Shown here: positions 32,901 to 43,329 of the stretch, piece by piece
Numbering within the stretch: the stretch's first letter is position 1
Layout of the letters: the number at the start of each line of letters is the position of its first letter
Origin: Undaria pinnatifida
Lineage: Eukaryota; Sar; Phaeophyceae; Laminariales; Alariaceae
Length of the DNA stretch: 64,000 nt
Assembly: GCA_012845835.1 (NCBI GenBank)
Contig: JABAKD010000002.1
Location: 6,678,103 to 6,742,102, forward strand
Direction: 5' to 3'
Position numbers and translations under genes: made by a program
The notes under the pieces: generated by a model
Databases searched by the model: none
What the model was told of the DNA's origin: nothing
The model's input: only the letters and a program-made list of their open reading frames with translations

Positions 32901-33185
32901 GGCTGGCGCAAGCGCAGGGCATGGCGCAAGCGATCGCCAGAACGATGGAGAGCCTACTACACGAGATGGTGTCATTAAACACTGTACACATAGCAACACG
33001 TGGTAACAGCTTCCAGAGGCTATACGGGCTGTGACGGTAAAAACCGTCATAGCGCATACAAGGGCCCATAATAGTCAGCCGGAGAAACGACTGACACGCA
33101 AGATGTCACAACCCCTAGAAAAAAAAAAAACAGCACGTCTAAACCGATTCCTGGAGACGACGGGGTGCGGGCACCGCATTCTTTG
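29936..33185. other. No gene recognised
   Basis: Over 3 kb with only short frames. It includes simple repeats GGGA at 32085 and ATC at 32105, a 10-G run at 31580, and several TACTGCTGTA/CAGCAGTA motifs. No spliced gene could be assembled. Confidence 0.4.
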
Positions 33186-33189
33186 AAAG

Positions 33190-33359
33190 AGGCACGCTAC
33201 GGTCGGGGTGCATCCTATTTTTGCTGAGGCTCCTCACTTGAGGAGCTTTGTCCCTTTCTTAACTCGCCTTCTTAACCCAAAAAAAGATTTGGGGTTGGGG
33301 GGGGGTGCCGCTGGATGACCAATCCCATGGCCCAGGTATTAAGGCTTACTATGGATTGA
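33190..33359 (+). repeat. Unit Y repeat (left part), split by a TRIM
   Basis: Related to 38230-38475 and 39340-39690: GGCTCCTCACTTGAGGAGCT, then a GATTTGGGG box, then CCATGGCCCAGGTAT. It stops at 33359 where the TRIM starts and resumes near 33775 with CCGTCATTCCGGGACC. Confidence 0.6.
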
Positions 33360-33758
33360 TGTTTTAAGGCTTAGTTTCGGGTAGGCTATTGGTTAACCTT
33401 TTGCAAGTGTGGTCAAACGTACTAATACCCCATTAGTCTAATACCTTAACAAATTGCGTCGTCGACAGACCATGTTTTTTTTCGGGTCGGGGGTTCAAAT
33501 CTCACCATCCACAATAATAATAAACTTTTTCAGAACTTTCCCCATGTCGAACTTGAAAAATACTCTCCCCGCTATCCCCAGGAAATGAAACCGCTTGGGA
33601 TATTGACAGGTCCGCCCGTATATCCGGCCGACCTGGCATCCCGCCGTTTCAGGGGGAGAAAGTGTTATAAGTTATAGGTCTTAGTTTGGGTAAGCTATTG
33701 GTTAACCTTTTGCAAGTGGTCAAACGGATTAGACTAATACCCCACTAATATCTTAACA
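33360..33758 (+). mobile_element. TRIM-like element, copy 2
   Basis: Terminal direct repeats 33360-33451 and 33663-33758, again TGTT...TTAACA, with AGGGGGAGAAAG just before the 3' repeat and GGGGGTTCAAATCTCACCAT inside. The two repeats differ by several indels (for example GTCTAATACC against GATTAGACTAATACC), so this is an older copy than 8177-8552. No matching target duplication is visible. Confidence 0.75.
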
Positions 33759-34985
33759 GCCTCCACAAATACCTTGACATAAAGAAATCCCGTCATTCCG
33801 GGACCAATTCGGACAAAATTCGCTACACCTCAGTCGCAGCACGCGTCCAAAGAGCAACGCGCCTATGGAAACATCCCGACGATACCTTCTTAGAGCTGCC
33901 ATTTTTTGTTGTGCGCGCCCCCTTAGTGTAGGAAAAAATTATCTCCGGTAACTATCCCAGGGCATGTGTTACCTTGGGTGATATAGGGTATGTACACAAC
34001 CGGCGTTAGTCGCCATCGCAACCCCCACACCGTCAGTCTCGTCTTCTTCGGTCCCAAGTCCTACAAGAACTACCGTCATCGATCGCGTCCATCATTTACC
34101 CCCGAGTCCAATAAAATCTAGCCCCATCGACGGTGCCCATTCCGATACCCCCGAGCGAACATACAGATTCCTGCACGCGCCGACTGCAAGCAAGTGTCTC
34201 TTCCTGCACCGATATTGTAACCGCTGAATCGTTATTGGATAATGCCGATTTTGTAAGGTTCTTCCCACCGGCATAATTCAGCCGAGTCCCGCTATCGCCC
34301 CCCACAGCATGCCCAATGTGTTGAGATGGTAAGGTATTTGCTACCCACTGGTCTGTATATTCATTGACTAAATATCAACCAAAAGACTAAGTAGGCCAGT
34401 AGTAGAACCTTAATATATCAGGTTCTATATACTGAAAGGAGTTTTCGCCGGCATCGGACCCGGTTTTCTCAAGCGATTACCGCCCGTGACTGATACAATC
34501 GTGTTCATTTAGCCCCGACATCTCGCGAAGCAGCCGCCTCCTATTTGTCCTCCACTTTTATCGCAGGCTGGTTCTTGGCCCTGGCTCAAGTTTATCAAAA
34601 CGCGCTGAGTGGTCGTGTTGGAGGTATGACATGACTTATGATGTCTGCTGGAGCGCTCCAACACAGAACTCGACAGCAGCTCTTCCACCGGTGTGACGTC
34701 AATTCTTAGGTTTCCTCGAAATTTTCGCAGGTCGGTCGGGCGATGGTACTTGAGGTATCGAGTGTCCTCCGCGGATGGTGCCGTACGCAAAAATGTATAC
34801 GAGTAGCTATATCTCGGAATATGTTGTGATGTCGAAAAACAACGTCGAAATTATGATTTCAATTATCACCAGCATGCCTCCCCCCCCTCCGTATCCCGCA
34901 TCCCTTCGGACAGCTGCACCCCACCCAACCGCTCCAGCCCCACGCATCCCGCACCCCTTCCAACGGTCCCCCCTGCCCCCCCGCC
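33759..34985. other. Unit Y remnant, then no gene recognised
   Basis: 33775-33870 continues the split repeat (AAATTCGCTACACCTCAGTC and CAGCACGCGTCC). Beyond that only short frames occur, including a 93-codon - frame (34509-34790) without recognisable features and a C-rich stretch at 34880-34990. Confidence 0.4.
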
Positions 34986-34989
34986 CGCC

Positions 34990-35900
34990 CGCTAAGAGCA
35001 GAATTAGGAATGCGCCCACATAAAACAAATAGAGACGTGAGAAGGTTGAATTGGCAATATAAAGTGAAGAACATGCCAGAAAAGAGGTTGCCAGCCATGG
35101 TTGATAGGGCTGTATGGGAGAAAATAACGAAAGGGCGAGCTGGAATATGATGGGATAGCGTATTCGAGAAAACACGAAAGGATATACCGGGAGACCGAGC
35201 AGAGGTGCTGTCTACAGAGAAGTTTGGCGGGTACAAAACAGAAGTAAAAGGAAGAACAGAAGAAGAGGAAAGCCAAGCGCTAAGGAATAAGGTGAAAGAG
35301 AAGAACCACTTAGAGATACACGGGGAGTTGAGGGAAGATATTGGAATGAAAACGTATTTGCACGATCCAATGGACTACGCGAAAAAGCTGAAACTGCGAT
35401 TTCGTGTAGGGGACCTGGACCTACCAGAAAGGACGAAAGAGATATACCAGTAGTCGGGAGGAGGAGGACATGGCTGTAAATACGTGCCCCTGTGGCACGA
35501 CAATAGGAAGTAGGAATCACACAGTAGGAGAATGTGAAATACACAAGGAGGAACGGGATGCGTTGGAGAAGGAGATGACTAAATTAGACGTATGTGACGT
35601 GGCAGAGGTTGGTAGACTAGAGAGTAGCGATAAAACGATCGTTATCCTAGGAGATAGATGGTGGCCGCAGAAGGCGAAACAGGACGGGGATAGGATAAGC
35701 AAACAGTTTCTATGTAGTATATGGAAGAGGCGTAATGAGCGCCCGAATGTTGGAGATTTCTCTATGATGAGTAAGAACGGTGCTCGGTCTCGAAAGGGAC
35801 GCATGGTCAACGGTCAAATGACTAAGGCAAGTAACAAATGAGTACGCCCCCGCCCCCCTCCCCCCCCCCCCCCCCCCCCCCCCCCTCCCCTCCCCCCCTC
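34990..35900 (+). mobile_element. LINE 3'-end fragment, copy 2
   Basis: Encodes the C-terminal region of a non-LTR retrotransposon ORF2 in pieces: an upstream part around 35005-35200 with one in-frame stop, 35205-35453 (motifs EKFGGYKTEV, KLKLRFRVGDLDLPERTK), then after a frameshift 35470-35841 with the knuckle C-P-C-G-x(8)-H-T-V-G-E-C and the conserved ILGDRWWPQKAKQDGDR and KRRNERPNVG. The C-P-C-G...H...C arrangement after the RT domain is typical of LINE ORF2 C-termini; RT itself is absent (5' truncation). The frame ends ...MTKASNK, then TGA, then GTACGCCCCCGCCCCC and a long C-rich tail. Inactive. Confidence 0.75.
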
Positions 35901-35925
35901 CCTCCCTCCCCCCTCCCCCCCCCGC
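35845..35925 (+). repeat. Long C-tract with T interruptions
   Basis: About 75 bases of almost pure C with short CTC and CCT breaks, directly joined to the LINE 3' end. Copy 1 (13142-13190) also ends in a C-rich run. Confidence 0.9.
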
Positions 35926-35939
35926 ATTCAGCTCTAGCA

Positions 35940-36860
35940 TCTGCTAGAAAGCTTCTCGAACACCCGCAACTTCTATAAAGAATATCCTCGGTGACGTCGC
36001 GATCGTTCTCGGTCAGTTCCCTCGCAGTTGGTTCTTGCCCGCAACCTCCCGAGCGATCTGGCAGAGATTTCAGACCATGGGGGTAACCAGTGCAACGCTT
36101 CGAGCGCGATAGCCGCTTGAACGGAAAGCAAGCGTCGACTAATGAGCTAGAGTAATACGGGAAACCATATGCGCATGAAAAAAGTTCAGAGGGTGAGCTC
36201 AACATATTTCGCGCCCCATCTCCCAGCCCCACCCCACCATTCCTCGTCCCGCATCCTTTTCACAGTGTTTCACAAGCCCCCACTATCGAGAAGCCTGCCT
36301 GTCGTCGGTAACATCGCGACACTCATCAACGATCTCTCAGCCAGCAGGTACTCGCCGCCATCCTCCCGAAGAGCCTTGCAGAGATTTCGGACAACAGGGG
36401 TGAAAACGGTTAAAAGTTAATGCTCCCCGTGCGATCCAAACCACTTGAAAGGAACACGGCTCGTCCAAATTATGGCCGGCAACGCTGCCCCCCCCCCTCA
36501 CTCCCTCATCCTGCCCCCCCCCACCCTAAACCCGCGCCCCTTCCAACGTTTCACAACCTCCCGCTAGATATGTGAAACTCACACATTGTGAATGACGGCC
36601 GCGATCTTTGTGAGCCACCTCCCAACCCGGGTTTTGCCCCGCAATCTGCCGAGCGATCTTTAAAAGATATTTCGAACTTCGGGGGCATACAACCAGTGAA
36701 AATGAAACGCTCTCCGCGCGATCGAGCAAGCCGCTGGAAGGGAAAACAAGCGTCGGGGATCGAGTTAGGGTGATAGGAGCGGAGAACTTGCGCATGAAAC
36801 AAAAATAGAGGGGTGAGAACAACCTGCTTACTAGTGGCACAAACGACGCACAACTTTCTC
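35940..36860 (-). repeat. Three tandem related segments
   Basis: 35990-36200, 36330-36450 and 36640-36830 share GAGCGATCT...AGAGATTTC, a GGGGGCATACAACCAGTG box, a CGCTC...CGCGATCGAGCAAGCCGCT box and GCGCATGAA. On the - strand two copies read DACFPF(K/Q)RL(S/A)RS, so the parent may have been coding. C-rich spacers lie at 36230 and 36490. Confidence 0.6.
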
Positions 36861-36899
36861 GATACTTGTGTTGTCAGGTCTTCAATGGATTTCGCGTGG

Positions 36900-39800
36900 G
36901 ATCCTGCCACAACGTGACTCGCGAGCGCTGTTATGCAGCCATTCGCCGGGGGGCGTGGTAGGAACACAAGGCAGGCTTAAGGGCCGTGACCCCGTGTTTA
37001 CGTTGACGAGCGAGCCTGTACATCCGCGTGTTGGTTATCGGTACAGCCATCTTCTATCGCTGTATGGAGCATGGGGTTCACTTCCTATGTCCTTGAAGCG
37101 GTGCCCTTGGAGTACCCAACAGCGTTGCACAATGTACTTAACGAGAAGACGCCAGGGGAGACTCGGATAGAACGAAGTCGGGTGCCTCTTCGGTCTTCAT
37201 GCCGAGCGAAGAGCGAATAACAACGGCTGGAGGAAATTTGACACCAGAGGGGGCGGTCAACGGTGGATCAGGAGGGAGAAAATGCATTCCTCGCAAGGAA
37301 ATTCAGCACAAGGCATGCTACAACAGTGAACAGCACTCGACTTATCCTAGTATAAGTGTTGCCTCGCCTTTATAAGATCCCTTGCGTAAGATTTCCCCGT
37401 GTGGGATGCACGTTTCCCCCTGCTAATCTAGGGTAACGCTCTGGTCTCGGAAACTTCTCCAACTGTCGTTTATTCAGCATGAAGAGACGCTCGACCTCGT
37501 GTTATCCAGCTCTCCCATGGTATCTTCTCGTTGGGCACGTTGTGCAACGCCGTAGGATAATTCCTGGATAAAAGCTGGAGTCATCGAGTGAGCCCCATGC
37601 AACGATAGCAGAGGCCATGCAATACGACGAAACAGGCGTGTACCAAAGAGTGGTGCCCCTCTGACCATTGACCTCCATTTATCCGGATCGCCCATTGTAT
37701 CTTCTCGTTGGAAACGTTGTGCAATGCTTTTAGATATTTTCTTCATAAAAAGGCTCGGGGGTATCGGGAGTGAGCCCTACTGCGACGATAATGGAGGTCT
37801 TGTGGTAGCTAAAGCTACCGGTAGGGGTGCTGGGGAACGTTGGAGGAGGTCGGGCAAGAGACAAACCTCTGCTATCGTCGCATGGGGAGGCAGACCTCTG
37901 CCATCGTCGCATGGGGCATGGGTCTCAAGTCTGATGTCCCGGAACCGGCACTCGACAACTACTCAACGGCATTGCATAACGTGTCCAACGAGAAGATACA
38001 ACGGGATCACGAGCTCGCCCGAGGCCGAGCGTCTCTTCGTTCTTCATGCGGAGCGAAGAGCGAACAACAGCCGGAGGAGATCCGACACCAGAATGCGCGG
38101 CAACGGTGGGTCAGCAAGGATAGAGCGCATTCCGTGTGCGTGGGGAAGTGCAGCACAAGGCATCCTACAAAGGTGAGGCAGCACACGACTTATCCGGTTC
38201 CCAGCGCTGCGTCGCGACGTGTTCTGCGATAGAAGTGCACCACTTTTTTTCTGAGGTTCCTCACTCCCGGAGCTTAAGACATTTTCCAAAAAAAACGATT
38301 TTGGAGAAAAATAACCCTTCTACCGGACAAAACACCCCATGGCTTAGGTATACAGCGAGAATCGTGCAAAAATAAAAATGGCCTTTTTTTCCGACGATTA
38401 TGAGGTCAAGGAGCCCAGTCATTCAGAAAGCATTTCAGACGAAACGTGCTGCCCCTATCGTAGCACGCGTCTCGCCTTTAGAACACGCGGTGTATTTGAT
38501 TTCTTTCCGTGAATTGCACGTTCCTTCTTGATGACCCACCGTTCGTTACTGCGCACTCTGGTCTCGGGAAACCCTCCCGACTGTCGTTCCCTGAAAATGA
38601 AGAGACACTCGAGATCACGTTTTCCGGGCCTCCCATGATACCTTTTTCGTTGAGCACGTGGTGCAACGCCGTTGGATAGGTCTTGAGTAAAAGCTCGGGG
38701 GCATCGGAAGTGAGTCCATGCGATGATAGCAGAGATCAGGCGATACGACAAAACAGGCGTGTACCCAAAAGTGGTACCATTCTGACCCTCGACCCGGGTC
38801 TCCCAATGTATCACCTCATTTGGCAGGGTATGCATTGCTATTTACAGTTCTTGATTAAAGGCTCGGTGACATCGGGAGTGAGCTCCATCCATCCAACGAT
38901 ACAAGATGCCTAGAAGCAGCCGAAGCTACCGGTAGTGGCGAAGGGGGAACGTTGGCGGAGGCCAGCCAAGAGGCCGACTCCTGTTGACGAGTCGTTCCAC
39001 GGTGCCCCCCCCAACTTTTCTTTTAACAAAATCGCCGGTTTCGAAAACAGCTCCTGGGCGTATCTCCTGAAATGCGGCGCCCCTTGTCAACCTGACGTCA
39101 AGGTTCGATCCTCCTTTGCAAACAAGAAAACGTGTAAAATGTTTGGGTTTCTTTGTAGCATCGGTCCTCGTGTCTAGCAGCTATGAAACGTTCGTTAACG
39201 CCTTTGCAACTGGAAACCCTTTTGGGGACAAATTTACTTGAATTTAGCACAGGGGGGGATTTTGGGGCTCTAAAGGGGTTAAAGAAAAGAAAAGAGAACA
39301 TCGCTGGTTTGGGGGCGGGGGGCTATGGTCGAACGTACGTGTTCAGCACGTGCCACGGCAGAGGTGCACCGTTTTGTTTCTCTGGGTTACCTCCCTTGAA
39401 GAGCTCTAGAGCAGACGCGCGCTACGATAGAGGTGCGCCAATTTTTTTCTAATACTACCCTCAATTTCGGGGGCTCAAGACTTCTCCCAAAACTGATTTG
39501 GACGAAAATAGAACTGCTTCGTACAACACCGGATGAAAAAAAAACCATCTGGCCTGGGTACACGACGAGATTTTTCATGCCAAACAAAATGTGACCGATT
39601 TTCCGACGATTTTGGGTTAAGGAGCCCCGTCATTCAGAAAAAAAAAACAGACGAAATCTGCTACCTCTATCGTAGCCCGCGTCTTTTTTTTCACCCAAAA
39701 CCTGTTTCGGAGTTAGCTGAAAGCGCAACCCGATGAACACACCCACACTCACGGCGTCGGTATACAAAAAAATGCCCTTGCCAAACAAGACTAACGAACC

Positions 39801-41400
39801 AACAGTCTTGGGGTGAAGGAGCCCCGCCGTTCAGGACCCCGTTTAGCCGAAAAATGCTACCGCCATCGGTAGCACGTGCCTGTTATCGTTGAACGGGGTG
39901 TAAAGCTCATTCCTCCAGTCCGTGAACCGGTGCTCAAGAACTATTCAACGGTGTCGCACAACATGGACAACGAAAAAATATCATGGGAGACGGGGATAGG
40001 ATGGCGTCGAGTGTCGTTTCGTTCTTCATGCGGGGCGAAGAGCGAGCACAAGTCGGAGGATTTCCCGGAACCAGTGTGCGTGGTAACGGTAGATAAGCAA
40101 GCAAAAAGAGAATTCCATGTGGGAATGTTCAACACATAGGATCCTACGAAGGCTCGTCAATGCTCGCCTATGCGGTTCTCAGCACTGCTTCGCCTTTATA
40201 AGATGCCATGCATTGTATTTCCCGGCGTTGAACGCACGTCCCTCCTTACTGATCCACCGATACCGTGCTTTCTAGTCTCGGAAACTGCTTCGGCTACTGT
40301 TCGTGCAGTCGCAAACATGAGAGGTACCCGACTTCGTCTTATCCGGGTCTCTCATTATATTTTCTCGTTGGGCACGCTGTGCAATGCCATTAGATAGTTC
40401 TTGATTAAAAAGCTGAGGGACATCGGAAGTGAACCCCACTACACGATAGGGGAAGTCGTGTGATACGACAAAACATGTGTGTACCCAAGGGAGGTGCCAC
40501 TCTGACACTCAACCTTGTCTTTTCTCGGTCTCCTGATGTATCTTCTCGTTGGGAACGTCGAGCAATGCCGGTGGATAGCTCATCGTTATAGGCTTGGGAA
40601 CGTTGAGCGTTGAGCCTCATGTCCCGTGCAACGAAAACAGAGGGCATGAGGTAGATGGCACTACGGGCAGGCGCACCGCGAGCAGGTTGATGGAAGCCGG
40701 CTGAGAGGCAAACCTCTGCGGTCGTTGCGTAGCGCATGGGGTTAGGGTTATCATCTTGAGGGAACTGATGCTATACCGGCAATGGAGCAGGAGGAACGAA
40801 CACCGTGAGAGGCCGGCGAAGGAGTAGACCTCTGCTATCGTTACCTGGGGCATGAGCTCCCTTCCGATGTCCATGAACCAGTACTCAAGAGATACTCGAC
40901 GGCATCGCACAACGTATTAAACGACAAATACAACGAAAGACCCCGATACAAGGTTTGGGCGTCTCTTCGTGCCGCGCGAGCAAAAAGCGGAAGAGTTCAA
41001 AGACCAGAGTGCGCGGTAGTGGTGGATCGGCAAGGAGGAACGAGCATTTCATGTAGGGAAAATAAAACCGAGTCGACTTACAAAAACGAGGCTGCATAAC
41101 ACTGGTGAAGCAGTACAGTGCAGCTTCGCTTGGGTAAGTAGTCTTGGGTTTAATTTCCTTGCATAGAATGCACGTTCCGCCTTAATGGTCCACCGCTACC
41201 GCGCATTCTGATATTTGCACTCCTTCCGCTGTTGTACACACAGCATGAAGAAGCACCCAACGTTGTAATATCTTGATCTCCGACGGTATTTTCTCGTTGA
41301 GAACGTTTGTAGAATTGGATAGTTATTTGCTCAAGGCTCGCGGACATTGGAAGTGAGTATCATGCAACGATAGCAGAGGTCTGCCCCTTGGCCGGCCTTC
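36900..41400. repeat. Array of ~330-480-bp repeats in alternating orientation
   Basis: A unit with the phrase CTTCATGCGGAGCGAAGAGC, a C(A/G)GAGGA(A/G) box, a CAACGGTGG box and an AACGAGAAGATAC box recurs forwards at about 37060-37340, 37760-38230, 39840-40200 and 40780-41120. It occurs in reverse at about 37440-37760, 38450-38930, 40240-40760 and 41150-41380. Neighbours face each other, so the array is a series of large hairpins. Unit Y spacers (CGGACAAAACACCCCATGGC, AAGGAGCCC..TCATTCAG) lie at 38230-38475 and 39340-39890. Frames across the units share peptides, for example QELSNG(I/V)AQRAQRE on the - strand, but all are broken. Borders are approximate. Confidence 0.7.
39195..39282 (+). mobile_element. 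TTAA-ended MITE, copy 2 (best preserved)
   Basis: TTAACGCCTTTGCAACTGGA at one end and CTCTAAAGGGGTTAA at the other give inverted ends TTAAC(G/C)CCTTT. The core has TTTTGGGGACAAATTTACTT. Total 88 bp including TTAA at both sides. TTAA target duplication is the hallmark of piggyBac-type transposition; no transposase is encoded here. Confidence 0.75.
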
Positions 41401-41499
41401 GCCACCGTTTCCCCAGTGCTGCTACAGTTAGCTTCGGCAGCCGCCCCAATTCTACCCTTCTGTGGTGGCGGTATATCATCATGGCGTCTAACCCAAGCT

Positions 41500-41785
41500 T
41501 GCGTTTATCACCTTTGTCGATCCTCCCCATAAAACCACATATCTATCGAGGTAATGGCAAGAGTTTTCTGGCGTCCGGGGAAGGCTACACCTCGCCTGAG
41601 CTGTCTCAACCCTCTTTCTTGATATTGGCTTCTGCAAGCTCGCATTATTTTCATCTTTGCCGATCCCGCCAAAACACCACCTCTTTCTCGAGAACACGGC
41701 GAGCGTTTTTTTTAGGGGCGTCAGGCTGCGGCTGTGTCCCTTTTCTGCCGCCTCAACCCTCTCGTGCTGTGGCAGAGGCATGATG
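41500..41785 (+). repeat. Two ~130-bp imperfect tandem repeats
   Basis: 41515-41610 and 41640-41770 share a CGATCC(C/T)(C/G)CCATAAAACCAC-like start, a TCTATCGAGG/TCTCGAGAAC box and a CTCAACCCTCT end. Both strands carry open frames with repeated residues. Confidence 0.5.
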
Positions 41786-41789
41786 CAAT

Positions 41790-43085
41790 TGTGAATCGGG
41801 GCCATGATGGGGGTGTTCTCCTGGGCTTTTGTTTTCCACAGCTTAGAGCTACTCGCGCGAGTGCCAACTGCACATATGTGCAGCCTTGGGCTACTGAGCT
41901 TTCTGATTTCCTTGCACGGACCGCAGTTAAATCGTGTTTGGTACGCTGCGTCAACAGAGCACTTTAGGTCAACATACGAATGAGCGCGGCAGTTTATGAG
42001 TAGACAGCAAGCGGCGGACGTTTCGTCGAACCCACGCTCTTGCTAACCTATGAGTGAAGTACAGAGCCACTCGCGCGAGTGCCTCAAACTCCGCATTGAC
42101 AACGACAGTCCAGTATCGCATCCAACACTACAGTCCGTAGCATTTGTCCGTGGTGCCATCATCCAACCTCGCATTATCACCTGAGTGGCGGTCAGGGGTA
42201 GGTTCGACCCCTTCTAACCCAACTTCATGCGGAGAAAGTATCGTCCAAACACCGCTTTCGCCCTCAAGAGTGGGTATCGCTGCCGTCAACCTTGCTCGGT
42301 CTGAAAAGGAAAAGTGGTTGGCTATATACGCTTCTCGGCCCCAAGGTTCGTCAGGCAAAATAGAAAAATGGGCAACGTCCGAGGGCGTTAATACTATCTG
42401 CGAGAGATTGTCACTGTAGTTGGTAGTTCATACGGCCTGGGTTCGATTTGTTTTCGAATTGAGCAAAACTTTGCCGCGGCTCCAAAAATTGCCCAGACTG
42501 GCTGGCATTTCAGCACTCAAACACCGCCGGGGAAAGGGGCGTTGGGTAGTAAGAGCGTGATCGGTGGCGTCGTACGCGACTGCAGCAGTGAAGTTCTCGT
42601 GATGTTCAGGTTGCCTGTGCCTAAACGCTTCTCCGCTTGCCTAGGACCGAGCCCGACCACACAGGTGTCCTCTCCAGCCCCAGCTCGAGCATAGAGAGTA
42701 TCCTCGATGACTCGGCGTGTTCGGCAGGTGAGACAATGGTTGTGTACCCTTTCTAAGACCACCCGGGTTAAGACATTTCGGGAGATAAGACCATGTGTAT
42801 CGGCTTGTGACGAACAAATCAACAAGTTGCAGCTAGTATGGGATAATTTTCGCAGCCGAGCAAAATGATACCATTAATAGAGATAAGAACGCCTAAGTTG
42901 GCTTGTCTCGGGGCAGTCTTAAAGTGGGTAAACCACTGTTGTTTCACCGAAGTAATCCATCTTGTAGGGTAATTGATATAATTGGCCCTGTATCATGCGT
43001 GGTCGAAGGAACACACGAAGCTTGCAAATTTTATTTCTAAAAAACCCTCGATATCACAGCAGACGTGTTTTTGTTCAGTTGTATC
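41790..43085. other. No gene recognised
   Basis: Frames of 60-100 codons only. 41870-41890 and 42065-42090 repeat the phrase ACTCGCGCGAGTGCC. A TIR-module remnant (CGAAGCTTGCAAATTTTATT with ATCACAGCAGACGTG) is visible at 43017-43070. Confidence 0.4.
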
Positions 43086-43099
43086 GACCTTTAAAAAGG

Positions 43100-43200
43100 A
43101 ATGCTAAACACTTCGTGGTCCGCATCGCCACCTGTGAGTTTTCCCGACTTCGTGGTCCGCATCGTCAGCTGTGAGTTTTCCCGACTTCGTGGTAGGCGTA
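43100..43200 (+). repeat. 36-bp tandem repeat, about 2.5 copies
   Basis: Units CTTCGTGGTCCGCATCG(C/T)C and A(C/G)CTGTGAGTTTTCCCGA repeated from 43111, ending in CTTCGTGGTAGGCG. Confidence 0.85.
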
Positions 43201-43329
43201 GGCTTCTCGCTTCCAACAGTATGCCGATTGTAGATCGACACACCCAGCTGCGCGAGCTTCGTGATAGATCGTTGCGCAAATTCTGCCGGTATAATCATCG
43301 TCGAGGACGTAACTCGGTGACTCGCTTTT

